NCBI GenBank assembly: GCA_903928685.1
Contig: CAIYRS010000105.1
Span: 19,819-83,818 of the forward strand
Origin: an uncultured Methylococcaceae bacterium
Lineage (GTDB): Bacteria; Pseudomonadota; Gammaproteobacteria; Methylococcales; Methylomonadaceae
Reading direction: 5' to 3'
DNA: 64,000 bases
Position 1 is the stretch's first letter, and each line of letters opens with the position of its first letter. Shown piece after piece: positions 17,874-27,375 of this stretch. The position numbers and the translations under genes were made by a program. A model generated the notes under the pieces. The model made no database searches and was not told where the DNA came from. It was given only the letters and a program-made list of their open reading frames with translations.

Positions 17874-19160
17874 ATGACTAATTCAGGCAAGCATTTAGCA
17901 GCAACCCGCACGGTGGGATTGTTGCCCATGATGGCTTTAACGGCTTTGGCGATAGGGTATACATCGGTATCTCACGCTGGGGCGACCTTTAAAATTGATG
18001 ATACCAAATGGTTGAGCGTAGGCGCTGGTTTAAGAACCAGTTTTTCATCAACTGAAGATACCGCAGGATCACTTGGCGGAGAACCAAAGTGGGGTACTAA
18101 TTTCGCCCTCAACAATCTCCGTTTGTATATGAACGGACAGCTGCATAAATACATTAAATTTGAATTCAACACCGAATGCGCCAATTGTGGCCTAGGTGGC
18201 AGTGAGATAAGGATTTTGGACGCTGTTGCCAAATTTGACATCAACCCTTATTTCAATTTGTGGGCAGGTCGTCAATTAGTGCCAGAAGGCCGTATTGAAA
18301 TGAACGGTCCTTTTTACAGCGCGACTTGGGAGCCGTTCAAAACCCCATTCGAACATTCCGATGCCAATATCCAAACCTGGTTACCAGGCCCGACCGCAGG
18401 TACGTTTGGTCGTGACGACGGTGTCAACATCTGGGGTGCTGCTTTAGACGGTAAATTGAAATATGTTTTTGGTGCTTTCAATGGCTTAACCCACAGTAAA
18501 ACAACTGCAAATGGTGATGGCAACCTCCTTTATGGTGCCCGCGTTGCTTACAACATTTTAAATGTTGAAAGTGCGCCCGGTTATTACACAGGCGGTACCG
18601 CTTATGGTGGTGATGGTGATGTATTGACCGTCGCTGGTTTCTCACAATATCAAGAAGACGGTGCTGGAAGCCCAACAAACTCAGGTAATTTCTTGCTTGC
18701 GGGTGGCGATCTTAAATTCGAAAAAGTCATGGCGGATAAAGGCGTTTTGACTGTCAACACCGAATATAAAAACTTTGGTATTGATTACCACAACGGTGCG
18801 CCGGCACCCGGTGGCGCAAGCACTTTCTATGTTGGCGGTGGCGCAGGTGGCTTGTTGAACGGCTTCCAAGGCGACTCTATCACCAGCAACTTGTTGTACC
18901 TTATCCCGAAAAAAGTCTGGATCGGTCAATTCCAGCCCTACGTCATGTATACCCAAGTCATGACCCGTCAAGGCTTCACTGGCCCACAAGATCAAAGCGA
19001 ATATGAAGGTGGTGTCAACTACATCATCGACGGTCATAACGCGCGTATTTCTTTGTTGTGGCAAGGCGGCGACTTGTCGGGTGGTGGCGGTATTTGGAAT
19101 CCAGCAGCCAACGGCAACTTTGTTAATGCCATCAAACTCGGCGTTCAGTTGCAAATCTAG
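17874..19160 (+). CDS. Outer-membrane porin (phosphate-selective porin-like), adjacent to urea ABC transporter
   Basis: Signal peptide; LRLYMNGQLHKYIKFEFNTE...FNLWAGRQLVPEGRIEMNGPFYS; aromatic/Gly-rich beta-strand pattern. Confidence 0.75.
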   Translation: MTNSGKHLAATRTVGLLPMMALTALAIGYTSVSHAGATFKIDDTKWLSVGAGLRTSFSSTEDTAGSLGGEPKWGTNFALNNLRLYMNGQLHKYIKFEFNTECANCGLGGSEIRILDAVAKFDINPYFNLWAGRQLVPEGRIEMNGPFYSATWEPFKTPFEHSDANIQTWLPGPTAGTFGRDDGVNIWGAALDGKLKYVFGAFNGLTHSKTTANGDGNLLYGARVAYNILNVESAPGYYTGGTAYGGDGDVLTVAGFSQYQEDGAGSPTNSGNFLLAGGDLKFEKVMADKGVLTVNTEYKNFGIDYHNGAPAPGGASTFYVGGGAGGLLNGFQGDSITSNLLYLIPKKVWIGQFQPYVMYTQVMTRQGFTGPQDQSEYEGGVNYIIDGHNARISLLWQGGDLSGGGGIWNPAANGNFVNAIKLGVQLQI

Positions 19161-19216
19161 GCCAGCCTAAGCACATCCCCATTAATTGATAATTTAAGGA
19201 ATCAAAGGATCAAAAC

Positions 19217-20521
19217 ATGTTTAATACCAATTCAAAACGTTTTAGCAAAAAAATGCTGTTAGCCCCCATCGCCGCTGCGGCGATGGCTTTCTTTTCAACA
19301 GTACATGCCGAAGACACTATTAAAGTCGGCGTACTGCATTCCTTGTCTGGCACCATGGCGATTTCAGAAACAACCCTGAAAGACACCATGTTGATGTTGA
19401 TTGACGAGCAAAACAAAAAAGGTGGTTTGTTAGGCAAAAAATTGGAAGCAGTGGTGGTTGACCCGGCTTCTAACTGGCCGCTTTTTGCAGAAAAAGCCCG
19501 CGAATTGCTGACTAAAGACAAAGTTTCCGCCATCTTCGGTTGCTGGACGTCGGTTTCCCGAAAATCGGTTTTACCTGTTATTGAGGAGCTGAACGGCATT
19601 CTCTTCTACCCCGTGCAATACGAAGGTGAAGAATCCTCGAAAAACGTTTTTTACACAGGCGCTGCGCCAAACCAACAAGCCATTCCAGCGGTTGATTACT
19701 TGATGAACGATCTGAAAGTAAAACGTTGGGTATTGGCGGGTACTGACTATGTGTATCCACGCACCACCAACAAAATCTTGGAAGCGTATTTGAAAGCCAA
19801 AGGCGTTAACAAGAAAGACATCATGATTAACTACACACCATTCGGTCATTCCGATTGGCAAAGCATTGTTGCCGACATCAAAAAATTCGGCTCTGCTGGT
19901 AAGAAAACCGCTGTAGTTTCTACTATCAACGGCGATGCTAACGTGCCGTTCTACAAAGAATTGGGCAACCAAGGCGTATCTGCGGAAAACATCCCTGTTG
20001 TAGCGTTCTCAGTGGGTGAAGAAGAGTTGTCTGGTATTGATACCAAACCATTGGTCGGTCACTTAGCGGCATGGAACTACTTCATGAGCGTTGACACCAC
20101 CAAAAACGCAGCCTTCATTAAACAATGGAAAGACTACATCAAAAATCCAAAACGCGTCACTAACGACCCAATGGAAGCGCATTACATCGGCTTCAATATG
20201 TGGGTGAAAGCGGTGGAAAAAGCCGGAACAACTGACCCTGATGCCGTACAAAAAGCGCTTATCGGTGTGGAGTATCCAAACTTGACAGGCGGTGTTGCCA
20301 AAATGTTGCCCAACCATCACATCAGCAAACCGGTGTTGATTGGCGAGATTCAAGACGACGGTCAATTTGTGACTGTTTGGCAAACCAACAAAGTGGTTGA
20401 TGGCGATGCTTGGTCTGATTTCTTACCAGAAAGCAAACCAATTATTGCTGACTGGACAGCACCGATTAGCTGCGGTAACTACAACACCAAAACTAAAAAG
20501 TGTTCTGGTCAAAACTATTAA
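19217..20521 (+). CDS. urtA: Urea ABC transporter substrate-binding protein
   Basis: DTIKVGVLHSLSGTMAISETTLKDTMLMLIDEQNKKGG...GCWTSVSRKSVLPV...YPVQYEGEESSKNVFYTGAAPNQQ. Confidence 0.95.
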   Translation: MFNTNSKRFSKKMLLAPIAAAAMAFFSTVHAEDTIKVGVLHSLSGTMAISETTLKDTMLMLIDEQNKKGGLLGKKLEAVVVDPASNWPLFAEKARELLTKDKVSAIFGCWTSVSRKSVLPVIEELNGILFYPVQYEGEESSKNVFYTGAAPNQQAIPAVDYLMNDLKVKRWVLAGTDYVYPRTTNKILEAYLKAKGVNKKDIMINYTPFGHSDWQSIVADIKKFGSAGKKTAVVSTINGDANVPFYKELGNQGVSAENIPVVAFSVGEEELSGIDTKPLVGHLAAWNYFMSVDTTKNAAFIKQWKDYIKNPKRVTNDPMEAHYIGFNMWVKAVEKAGTTDPDAVQKALIGVEYPNLTGGVAKMLPNHHISKPVLIGEIQDDGQFVTVWQTNKVVDGDAWSDFLPESKPIIADWTAPISCGNYNTKTKKCSGQNY

Positions 20522-20612
20522 TTTGATTGCTCGTAGGATGGGCTGACGTAAGGAAGCCCATCGTTTGAATGGTCGGGCTTGGGCATTTTTTATGTCCAAG
20601 CCTTCCCAAAAT

Positions 20613-20677
20613 GTAGGGTACGTATTGCGTACCTTTTTGACACCGCCATCCAAAAAGGTACGCAATGCGTACCCTAC
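20613..20677. repeat. REPIN-like inverted pair
   Basis: GTAGGGTACGTATTGCGTACC ... GGTACGCAATGCGTACCCTAC between urtA and urtB. Confidence 0.85.
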
Positions 20678-20688
20678 AAGGAAAACCC

Positions 20689-22335
20689 ATGAACATCCCC
20701 GCAAACAAACCGCTTTCTTACGGCTTGGCTGTGCTCATGCTGCTGTTCTCAATGTTGGCGCATAGCGAAACCGATGCCACCCAACAGCCGTTGCAAGATG
20801 CCTTAGCCGCTATCAAACAAGGCTCAATGAGCGAGCGCGAACAAGCCATCAACCACTTGGTTGAGCTTAAACATCCGCGCAGCTTAGTGATTTTACAAGC
20901 CTTGTTGGCTGGCAAGTTATTGGTAGTCAAAGACCAAGATAAATTGGTCATTGGCGATGCCATCGACCAGGATTACAACATTGTTGATGCCGTCAGCAAC
21001 GAAAAGCTCGGCATTATCAGCGCCGAACAAGTCGGTAAAATCAACCTCACCAACAAACTCCGCAGCAATCTACGCAAAATTATTGGCGAACTGGAATTAA
21101 ATGCCGACGACGATGCCGTGCGTTTGGCAGCGGTTAAAGCCATGGATAAGGAAGTGGATGCGCGCTTGTTGGACTTATTCAAACAACGCTTGGCTGTCGA
21201 GCAAAATGCTGACGTAAAAGAAGCCATCGAAAATATTTTATTGTTGCAGCAAATGGACAGTGCTGACAAAAACGAACGCATGGCGGCGATAACACAATTA
21301 CAAAGCCACGACAGCTTGGACGTGGTCAACAAACTGAAAGCCATCACCGAAAAAGACGCGGATGGCAATTACGCAGAAGCAGACAGCGACATCCGCAATA
21401 TCGCCGATGCGGCGTTAACCGAAATTAATGGGCGTTTGCGCTTGTACAGCTCCATAGAAACGGTGTTTTTTGGCCTGAGCTTAGGCGCGGTGTTGGTGTT
21501 GTCCGCCATCGGTTTGGCGATTACTTTCGGCGTTATGGGCGTCATCAATATGGCGCATGGCGAATTGATGATGATCGGCGCGTACACCACTTACGTCATC
21601 CAACAGCTGATGCCCAATTATTTAGGCTTGTCGATAATACTGTCGATTCCCGCCGCTTTCCTGATTTCCGCGTTGGTCGGTATCGCCATCGAACGCGGGA
21701 TTATCCGCTTTTTGTACGGTAGACCGTTGGAGACCTTGCTGGCGACTTTTGGTGTTAGCCTGTTTTTGCAGCAAACCGTACGCTCCATTTTTTCTCCGCT
21801 CAACCGCAGCGTAGCAACGCCGGAATGGATGAGTGGCTCATGGCAGATCAACGATTTTCTGTCACTGACTTGGAACCGTTTTTACATCCTGATCTTCTGC
21901 TTAATCGTGTTCGTGTTGCTGATGCAAATCTTAAAACACACCAAATTGGGGCTGGAAGTACGCGCGGTGGCACAAAACCGCCGCATGGCGAAAGCGATGG
22001 GTATTCCAACTGCACAAGTCGATGCCATGACCTTTGGTTTAGGTTCGGGTATTGCTGGCGTAGCGGGCGTGGCCTTAAGCCAAATCACCAACGTCGGGCC
22101 GAATTTAGGCCAGTCTTACATCGTCGATTCCTTCATGGTGGTGGTGTTTGGCGGCGTTGGCAATTTGTTAGGCACCTTGGTTGCTGGCTTTTCGCTGGGT
22201 ATCGCCAACAAGTTTTTAGAACCGTTTGCAGGTGCGGTGCTGGCGAAGATTTTAGTGCTGGTCTTTATCATCTTGTTTATCCAAAAACGCCCGCGCGGTT
22301 TGTTTCCGCAAAAGGGTAGGGCTGCGGATTCTTGA
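20689..22335 (+). CDS. urtB: Urea ABC transporter permease UrtB
   Basis: N-terminal periplasmic domain then LivH-like permease ...GVMGVINMAHGELMMIGAYTTYVIQ; position between urtA and urtC. Confidence 0.93.
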   Translation: MNIPANKPLSYGLAVLMLLFSMLAHSETDATQQPLQDALAAIKQGSMSEREQAINHLVELKHPRSLVILQALLAGKLLVVKDQDKLVIGDAIDQDYNIVDAVSNEKLGIISAEQVGKINLTNKLRSNLRKIIGELELNADDDAVRLAAVKAMDKEVDARLLDLFKQRLAVEQNADVKEAIENILLLQQMDSADKNERMAAITQLQSHDSLDVVNKLKAITEKDADGNYAEADSDIRNIADAALTEINGRLRLYSSIETVFFGLSLGAVLVLSAIGLAITFGVMGVINMAHGELMMIGAYTTYVIQQLMPNYLGLSIILSIPAAFLISALVGIAIERGIIRFLYGRPLETLLATFGVSLFLQQTVRSIFSPLNRSVATPEWMSGSWQINDFLSLTWNRFYILIFCLIVFVLLMQILKHTKLGLEVRAVAQNRRMAKAMGIPTAQVDAMTFGLGSGIAGVAGVALSQITNVGPNLGQSYIVDSFMVVVFGGVGNLLGTLVAGFSLGIANKFLEPFAGAVLAKILVLVFIILFIQKRPRGLFPQKGRAADS

Positions 22336-22340
22336 TTTTT

Positions 22341-22522
22341 TTGTCCACGAAAATCACGAAAGGCACGAAAAATATAAAAATGTGGAATAGGCAATCTTGA
22401 TTTGGTTGTAGGTTAAATCTGTATTTCTGGTAGGTAACGTGGAGTGCAAACCTCGGTTTGCGCTTTTACAAGCCCAGGCTTGTACTCCAACTACCCGTAT
22501 TTTTTCGTGCAGTTCCTGGACA
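22341..22522. mobile_element. MITE-like element, copy 1 (imperfect TIRs)
   Basis: Ends TTGTCCACGAAAATCACGAAA / TTTCGTGCAGTTCCTGGACA; same ends and size as 48053-48233. Confidence 0.6.
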
Positions 22523-22553
22523 TTCTCTAGTAGAAATTAACAAGGCTTTAAAA

Positions 22554-23648
22554 ATGAAACTCTTAACTCTCGCAAGCCAAGACAAAACCCGCGCCACCGT
22601 GTTATCGGTGCTGGCGGCAATCACCATCATCATCCCTTTATGCAACGTGCTAACGCCTGCCGATTCGGCCTTGCATTTCTCCGCGTACACGGTTTCGGTT
22701 ATCGGCAAATACCTGACGTTTGCTTTGCTGGGCTTATCTTTGGATTTGGTTTGGGGCTATTGCGGCATTCTCGCCTTAGGCCACGGCGCATTTTTTGCGC
22801 TGGGCGGCTACGCGATGGGTATGTATCTGATGCGCCAAATTGGCACACGCGGTGTGTACGGCGATCCGCTGCTGCCGGATTTTATGGTGTTCCTCAATTG
22901 GAAAGAGCTGCCGTGGTTTTGGTACGGTTTCGATAATTTTGCCTTTGCCATGTTGATGGTATTGCTAGTGCCAGGCACCTTGGCGTTTGTATTCGGTTGG
23001 TTGGCGTTCCGTTCGCGGGTCACGGGCGTGTACTTGTCGATTATCACCCAAGCGCTCACGTATGCCTTATTACTGGCGTTTTTCCGTAACGAAATGGGTT
23101 TTGGCGGCAACAACGGCCTGACCGATTTTAAAGACATCTTAGGCTTTAACATCCAATCAGAAGGCGTGCGCTCCATGCTGTTTTTCTTGTCTGGCGTGGC
23201 CTTGATTGGCGCATTTTTACTGTGCAGTTGGATTACCAGCACCAAACTAGGTCGCGTAGTTACCGCCATCCGCGATCAAGAATCACGGGTACGTTTTTTG
23301 GGTTACCGCGTGGAAATGTTCAAACTTTGGGTGTTCACCTTTGCGGCGATGTTGGCGGGCGTGGCGGGGGCGTTGTATGTGCCGCAAGTGGGCATCATCA
23401 ACCCTAGCGAATTCTCGCCGCTCAATTCCTTGGAAATCGTCATCTGGGTAGCAATGGGCGGACGCGGCACTTTATACGGCGCAATCATTGGCGCGGTGGT
23501 GGTCAACTACAGCAAAACCGTGTTGACGGGGTTGTTGCCGGATGCCTGGCTGTACATTCTGGGCGGCTTGTTCATCGTGGTCACGCTGTTGCTGCCTGAT
23601 GGCATCGTCGGACTGTTGCAACGTAAATTGAAGGAGCAAGCGGCATGA
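22554..23648 (+). CDS. urtC: Urea ABC transporter permease UrtC
   Basis: LivM-like permease; LDLVWGYCGILALGHGAFFALGGYAMGMYLMRQIG; start at MKLLTLASQ. Confidence 0.93.
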   Translation: MKLLTLASQDKTRATVLSVLAAITIIIPLCNVLTPADSALHFSAYTVSVIGKYLTFALLGLSLDLVWGYCGILALGHGAFFALGGYAMGMYLMRQIGTRGVYGDPLLPDFMVFLNWKELPWFWYGFDNFAFAMLMVLLVPGTLAFVFGWLAFRSRVTGVYLSIITQALTYALLLAFFRNEMGFGGNNGLTDFKDILGFNIQSEGVRSMLFFLSGVALIGAFLLCSWITSTKLGRVVTAIRDQESRVRFLGYRVEMFKLWVFTFAAMLAGVAGALYVPQVGIINPSEFSPLNSLEIVIWVAMGGRGTLYGAIIGAVVVNYSKTVLTGLLPDAWLYILGGLFIVVTLLLPDGIVGLLQRKLKEQAA

Positions 23649-24469
23649 AGCAATTTGAAGAAGATTTGTTCAGCGAAAAAGACAAAATCGCCGCCAGTTC
23701 GCTGGTGGTGGAAGGCTCGGTGGACACCCGCCACGGCCCGATTTTATACATGGAAGATGTCAGCGTCAGTTTTGACGGCTTTAAGGCGCTCAACCAATTG
23801 TCGCTGTACATCGATGCGGGCGAACTGCGCTGCATGATCGGTCCAAACGGTGCGGGCAAAACCACCATGATGGACGTGATTACTGGCAAAACCAAACCCG
23901 ATACCGGCTCGGTGTTTTTCGGGCAAACCATTGATTTGCTGAAAATGGACGAACCCGCCATTGCCCAAGCAGGTATCTGCCGAAAATTCCAAAAACCTAG
24001 CGTTTTCGATGCCTTAACGGTTTTTGAAAACTTGGAGTTGGCCTTAAAAGCCAATAAAAGCACATGGAAAACGCTGTTTTTCCGCTTAAACGGCGAACAA
24101 CGCGACAAAATTGAAGAAGTGTTAGCCACCATCGGCCTGACCGACTGTATCCAGCAACGGGCGGGCATACTCTCGCACGGGCAAAAACAATGGCTGGAAA
24201 TCGGCATGTTGTTGATGCAAGAACCGAAAGTCATGTTGGTGGATGAGCCAATTGCCGGGATGACTCACCAAGAAGTCGAACGCACCGCCGAATTACTGCT
24301 GTCGCTGCAAGGCAAGCATTCTATTGTCGTGGTTGAACATGATATGGAATTCGTCCGCTCCATTGCCAGAAAAGTCACAGTGCTGCACGAAGGCTCGGTG
24401 CTGACCGAAGGCACGATGGACGAAGTGCAAAATGATCCGCGTGTTATACAAGTTTATTTAGGCGGTTAA
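23645..24469 (+). CDS. urtD: Urea ABC transporter ATP-binding protein UrtD
   Basis: GPNGAGKTTMMDVITGKT, LSHGQKQWLEIGMLL, VMLVDEPIAGMT. Confidence 0.95.
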   Translation: MKQFEEDLFSEKDKIAASSLVVEGSVDTRHGPILYMEDVSVSFDGFKALNQLSLYIDAGELRCMIGPNGAGKTTMMDVITGKTKPDTGSVFFGQTIDLLKMDEPAIAQAGICRKFQKPSVFDALTVFENLELALKANKSTWKTLFFRLNGEQRDKIEEVLATIGLTDCIQQRAGILSHGQKQWLEIGMLLMQEPKVMLVDEPIAGMTHQEVERTAELLLSLQGKHSIVVVEHDMEFVRSIARKVTVLHEGSVLTEGTMDEVQNDPRVIQVYLGG

Positions 24470-24480
24470 TTAAGGAATTT

Positions 24481-24760
24481 ATCGTTCCCACGCTCTGCGT
24501 GGGAACGCTTCTAGTCACGCTCCGGCGTGACGAAACAGGACGCGGGAGCGTCCGTTCCTGCATTCCCACGCAGAGCGTCACTGCCATTAAGTTAAGCGGG
24601 AATGGCTCCCTCTCCCTCAGGGAGAGGGTTGGGGTGAGGGGATAAAATTAAGGAAAAATGCTTTATTTTGATCCCCCTCATCCTAGCCTTCTCCCAAAGG
24701 GAGAAGGGACTTTTTCCTTAACTTAATGGCAGTGACACAGAGCGTGGGAACGATAGAACG
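24481..24760. repeat. Nested palindromic repeat region between urtD and urtE
   Basis: CGTTCCCACGCTCTGCGTGGGAACG-type palindromes interrupted by a 156-bp TIR element. Confidence 0.75.
24579..24734. mobile_element. 156-bp MITE-like element with 18-bp perfect TIRs (20 bp including flanking GT/AC)
   Basis: CACTGCCATTAAGTTAAG ... CTTAACTTAATGGCAGTG; interior CCCTCTCCCTCAGGGAGAGGG; inserted in a CAGAGCGT palindrome. Confidence 0.7.
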
Positions 24761-24826
24761 ATAGAATCAATGCTAAGCCAGCGACCCAACTGGTCGCGCT
24801 CCAAATTAATCCAATAAGGATTTAAT

Positions 24827-25609
24827 ATGCTAAAAATCAATTCATTAGACCAATACTACGGCGAAAGCCACACACTCTGGGATGTCAATCTCGACATCCC
24901 ACAAGGCGGCTGCATTTGCCTGATGGGGCGCAACGGCGTAGGAAAAACCACCTTGCTGAAAACCATCATGGGCTTGATCCCCGCCAAAAGCGGCAGCATC
25001 CATTTTGATGGCGACCTGTTAGCCAACGGCAAAGCCGAGCAACGCGCCGCCTTAGGCATCGGTTATGTGCCGCAGGGCAGGGAGATTTTCCCATTGATGA
25101 CCGTGGAAGAAAACCTGAAAACAGGCTTACGCGCCGCCAACAAACACGGCATTAAAAAAGTGCCGGAGTCGATTTATGAAATTTTTCCGGTGTTAAAGCA
25201 AATGCTCAAACGCCGTGGTGGTGATTTGTCGGGCGGTCAGCAACAGCAATTAGCCATCGGTCGCGCCTTGGTATTAAATCCGCGCTTGCTGATCTTGGAC
25301 GAACCCACCGAAGGCATCCAACCGAACATCGTCAGCGAAATTGGCGACGTTATCATCCGCTTAAACCGCTCGCGCGGCACACCCTTAAATTTGCCGAAAG
25401 CCAATCCCAATGCTACAGGCGAAATCCACGAAGCCATCCATAAAATCACCCGCGATTTAGGCGTTACCGTGTTGCTGGTCGAACAAAAACTGCCATTCGC
25501 CAGAAAAGTCGCCGACCATTTTTGCATTATGGACAGAGGCCGCATAGTCGCCACTGGCGCGATGGAAGGCTTAAGCGAAGGCATGATTAAACAGTATTTG
25601 ACGGTTTAA
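24827..25609 (+). CDS. urtE: Urea ABC transporter ATP-binding protein UrtE
   Basis: GRNGVGKTTLLKTIMGL, GYVPQGREIFPLMTVEENL, LSGGQQQQLAIGRALVLNPRLLILDEPTEGIQPNI. Confidence 0.95.
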   Translation: MLKINSLDQYYGESHTLWDVNLDIPQGGCICLMGRNGVGKTTLLKTIMGLIPAKSGSIHFDGDLLANGKAEQRAALGIGYVPQGREIFPLMTVEENLKTGLRAANKHGIKKVPESIYEIFPVLKQMLKRRGGDLSGGQQQQLAIGRALVLNPRLLILDEPTEGIQPNIVSEIGDVIIRLNRSRGTPLNLPKANPNATGEIHEAIHKITRDLGVTVLLVEQKLPFARKVADHFCIMDRGRIVATGAMEGLSEGMIKQYLTV

Positions 25610-25617
25610 GGGCAGTC

Positions 25618-25638
25618 GTAGGGTACGCTGTGCGTACC
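25618..25638. repeat. Solo REP unit GTAGGGTACGCTGTGCGTACC
   Basis: Identical to the left unit of 15265-15328. Confidence 0.75.
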
Positions 25639-25991
25639 TTGCTTAGTAAGGAATACGCCTAGTTTCCAGACCTTTCAGGTTTTTAAAACCTGAAAGGTCT
25701 TGTTCAATCACCAAAAATACTTCACTAATAAATTAACTGGTTGCGCGAAAGAGGAGTCAAAAAACAGGTTTTTTGATGACATCTTTAAAAAATAACATCA
25801 GCTTAATTTTTACCATTACCAAATATTTCATGCCCACTTTTCAATTTATCTGATTGATGGCAGACGCGCCGCCCGTTACGACATCCATGGCGATTTAAGA
25901 AAAATTCAACAAGTTCTTAGCCGTGATTTCGTGGTAAATTCCCACCATCAGTCAACCTACGTTAATCCAAACATTTTCAAGAGGACTCATC

Positions 25992-26573
25992 ATGAAACCC
26001 CAATCATCGCTGTTATCCGCCCTTTTATTAAGCCTAGCCTCATTGCCCGCCAACGCCCACACAGGCATCGGCACCGTTCACGGCTTACTCGATGGTGCAA
26101 TCCACCCGTTAATCGGCATCGACCACTTGTTGGTCATGCTCGCTGTCGGCTTATGGGCCGCCATGCGTGGTGGTAAATCTTTATGGCTATTGCCGCTGGC
26201 TTTCGTTAGCGCAATGGGCGTGGGTGCAGGCTTGTCCATGTCAGGCATCACCATCAACGCCGCCGAAACCTGGGTAGCAGCTTCCGTAGTCGCTGCGGGT
26301 GTATTAGTCTGGCGCAACAGTAATATGTCATCCGTTTTCGCGGTTGCATTGGTATCCGTTTTCTCCCTCGCCCACGGTTATGTCCACGCTTTGGAATTGA
26401 CCGACAGCGCCAATGCTTTGGCTTATTCAGCTGGATTTTTACTGACCACAGCGGCTTTGCATGGCTTAGGTTTGGCGGTTGGTGTATTGGCGGCGGCTAG
26501 AGTAAGAATGCTGGGTGCTGGTTTGGGATTGATTTGTGGTTTGGTGGGATTGGGGTTGTTGGCTGGGGTTTGA
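25992..26573 (+). CDS. HupE/UreJ family protein (putative Ni transporter)
   Basis: HTGIGTVHGLLDGAIHPLIGIDHLLVMLAVGLWAA ... FSLAHGYVHALEL. Confidence 0.9.
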   Translation: MKPQSSLLSALLLSLASLPANAHTGIGTVHGLLDGAIHPLIGIDHLLVMLAVGLWAAMRGGKSLWLLPLAFVSAMGVGAGLSMSGITINAAETWVAASVVAAGVLVWRNSNMSSVFAVALVSVFSLAHGYVHALELTDSANALAYSAGFLLTTAALHGLGLAVGVLAAARVRMLGAGLGLICGLVGLGLLAGV

Positions 26574-26635
26574 AGACTAAAACCGATTGCAAACAAACAT
26601 TAGAATTCCAGCTTTAATTTGGAGCTACGTATTTT

Positions 26636-26860
26636 ATGACTACCATTTCTATTGAAGTTGATACAGAGATTGCAAAAAATTACCAAACGGCATCGACAAG
26701 CGAAAAAAATAAATTGCAGTTGTTGTTGAATCTGCGTTTAAAAGAATTGCTGGCAAATCCTCATCGGCCTTTGCCGGACATAATGGATGAAATGGGGGTT
26801 TTTGCACAAAACCAAGGCATGACCCCAGCGCTTTTAGAATCATTGCTAAATGAAAAATAA
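26636..26860 (+). CDS. Putative antitoxin
   Basis: 74 aa; overlaps following PIN-family toxin by 11 nt. Confidence 0.6.
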   Translation: MTTISIEVDTEIAKNYQTASTSEKNKLQLLLNLRLKELLANPHRPLPDIMDEMGVFAQNQGMTPALLESLLNEK

Positions 26861-27266
26861 GCTTAGGATTGTCATCGATACCAATGTTGTGGTTTCGGCA
26901 GTCTTATTACCCCATTCTATTTCGCGTAAAGCATTTGATTCAGCCTTGCAAAAAGGGCAATTGTTGCAATCTGAAGGCACACTTGCCGAGCTAAATGAAG
27001 TTTTATCCCGTCCAAAATTTAGCAAATATATTGCAGAGGCCAAACGTTTGGAATTTTTTGACGCACTGGTTCATGAGGCGGAAATTATCCCTATCACACA
27101 AACAATAACCGAATGCCGCGACATAAAAGACAATCAGTTCTTAGAGTTGGCGATAGGTGGAAATGCAAGCTGCATTATTAGCGGCGATAACGATTTGCTG
27201 GTTTTAAATCCATTTCGTGGGATTGCCATTATGCCGCCTTCGGTTTTTCTGGTTATGGCGGATTAA
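26850..27266 (+). CDS. Putative toxin, COG1569-type PIN family
   Basis: LRIVIDTNVVVSAVLLPHSISRKAFDSAL...ECRDIKDNQFLELAIGGNASCIISGDNDLLVL. Confidence 0.85.
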   Translation: MKNKLRIVIDTNVVVSAVLLPHSISRKAFDSALQKGQLLQSEGTLAELNEVLSRPKFSKYIAEAKRLEFFDALVHEAEIIPITQTITECRDIKDNQFLELAIGGNASCIISGDNDLLVLNPFRGIAIMPPSVFLVMAD

Positions 27267-27375
27267 TAGATGCAAGATTGATGGGGCGTGGCAGATTTGA
27301 TGAGGAATAAATAAATTGGGAGTTGGGCTATGCTGCTATCATCCGACCCTATCATCTAGTCATTAGGAATCGCCA

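Noticed and set aside
24481-24760. CRISPR-like appearance of repeated units
   Set aside because: Units are palindromes and TIR elements, not regularly spaced direct repeats with unique spacers; no cas genes
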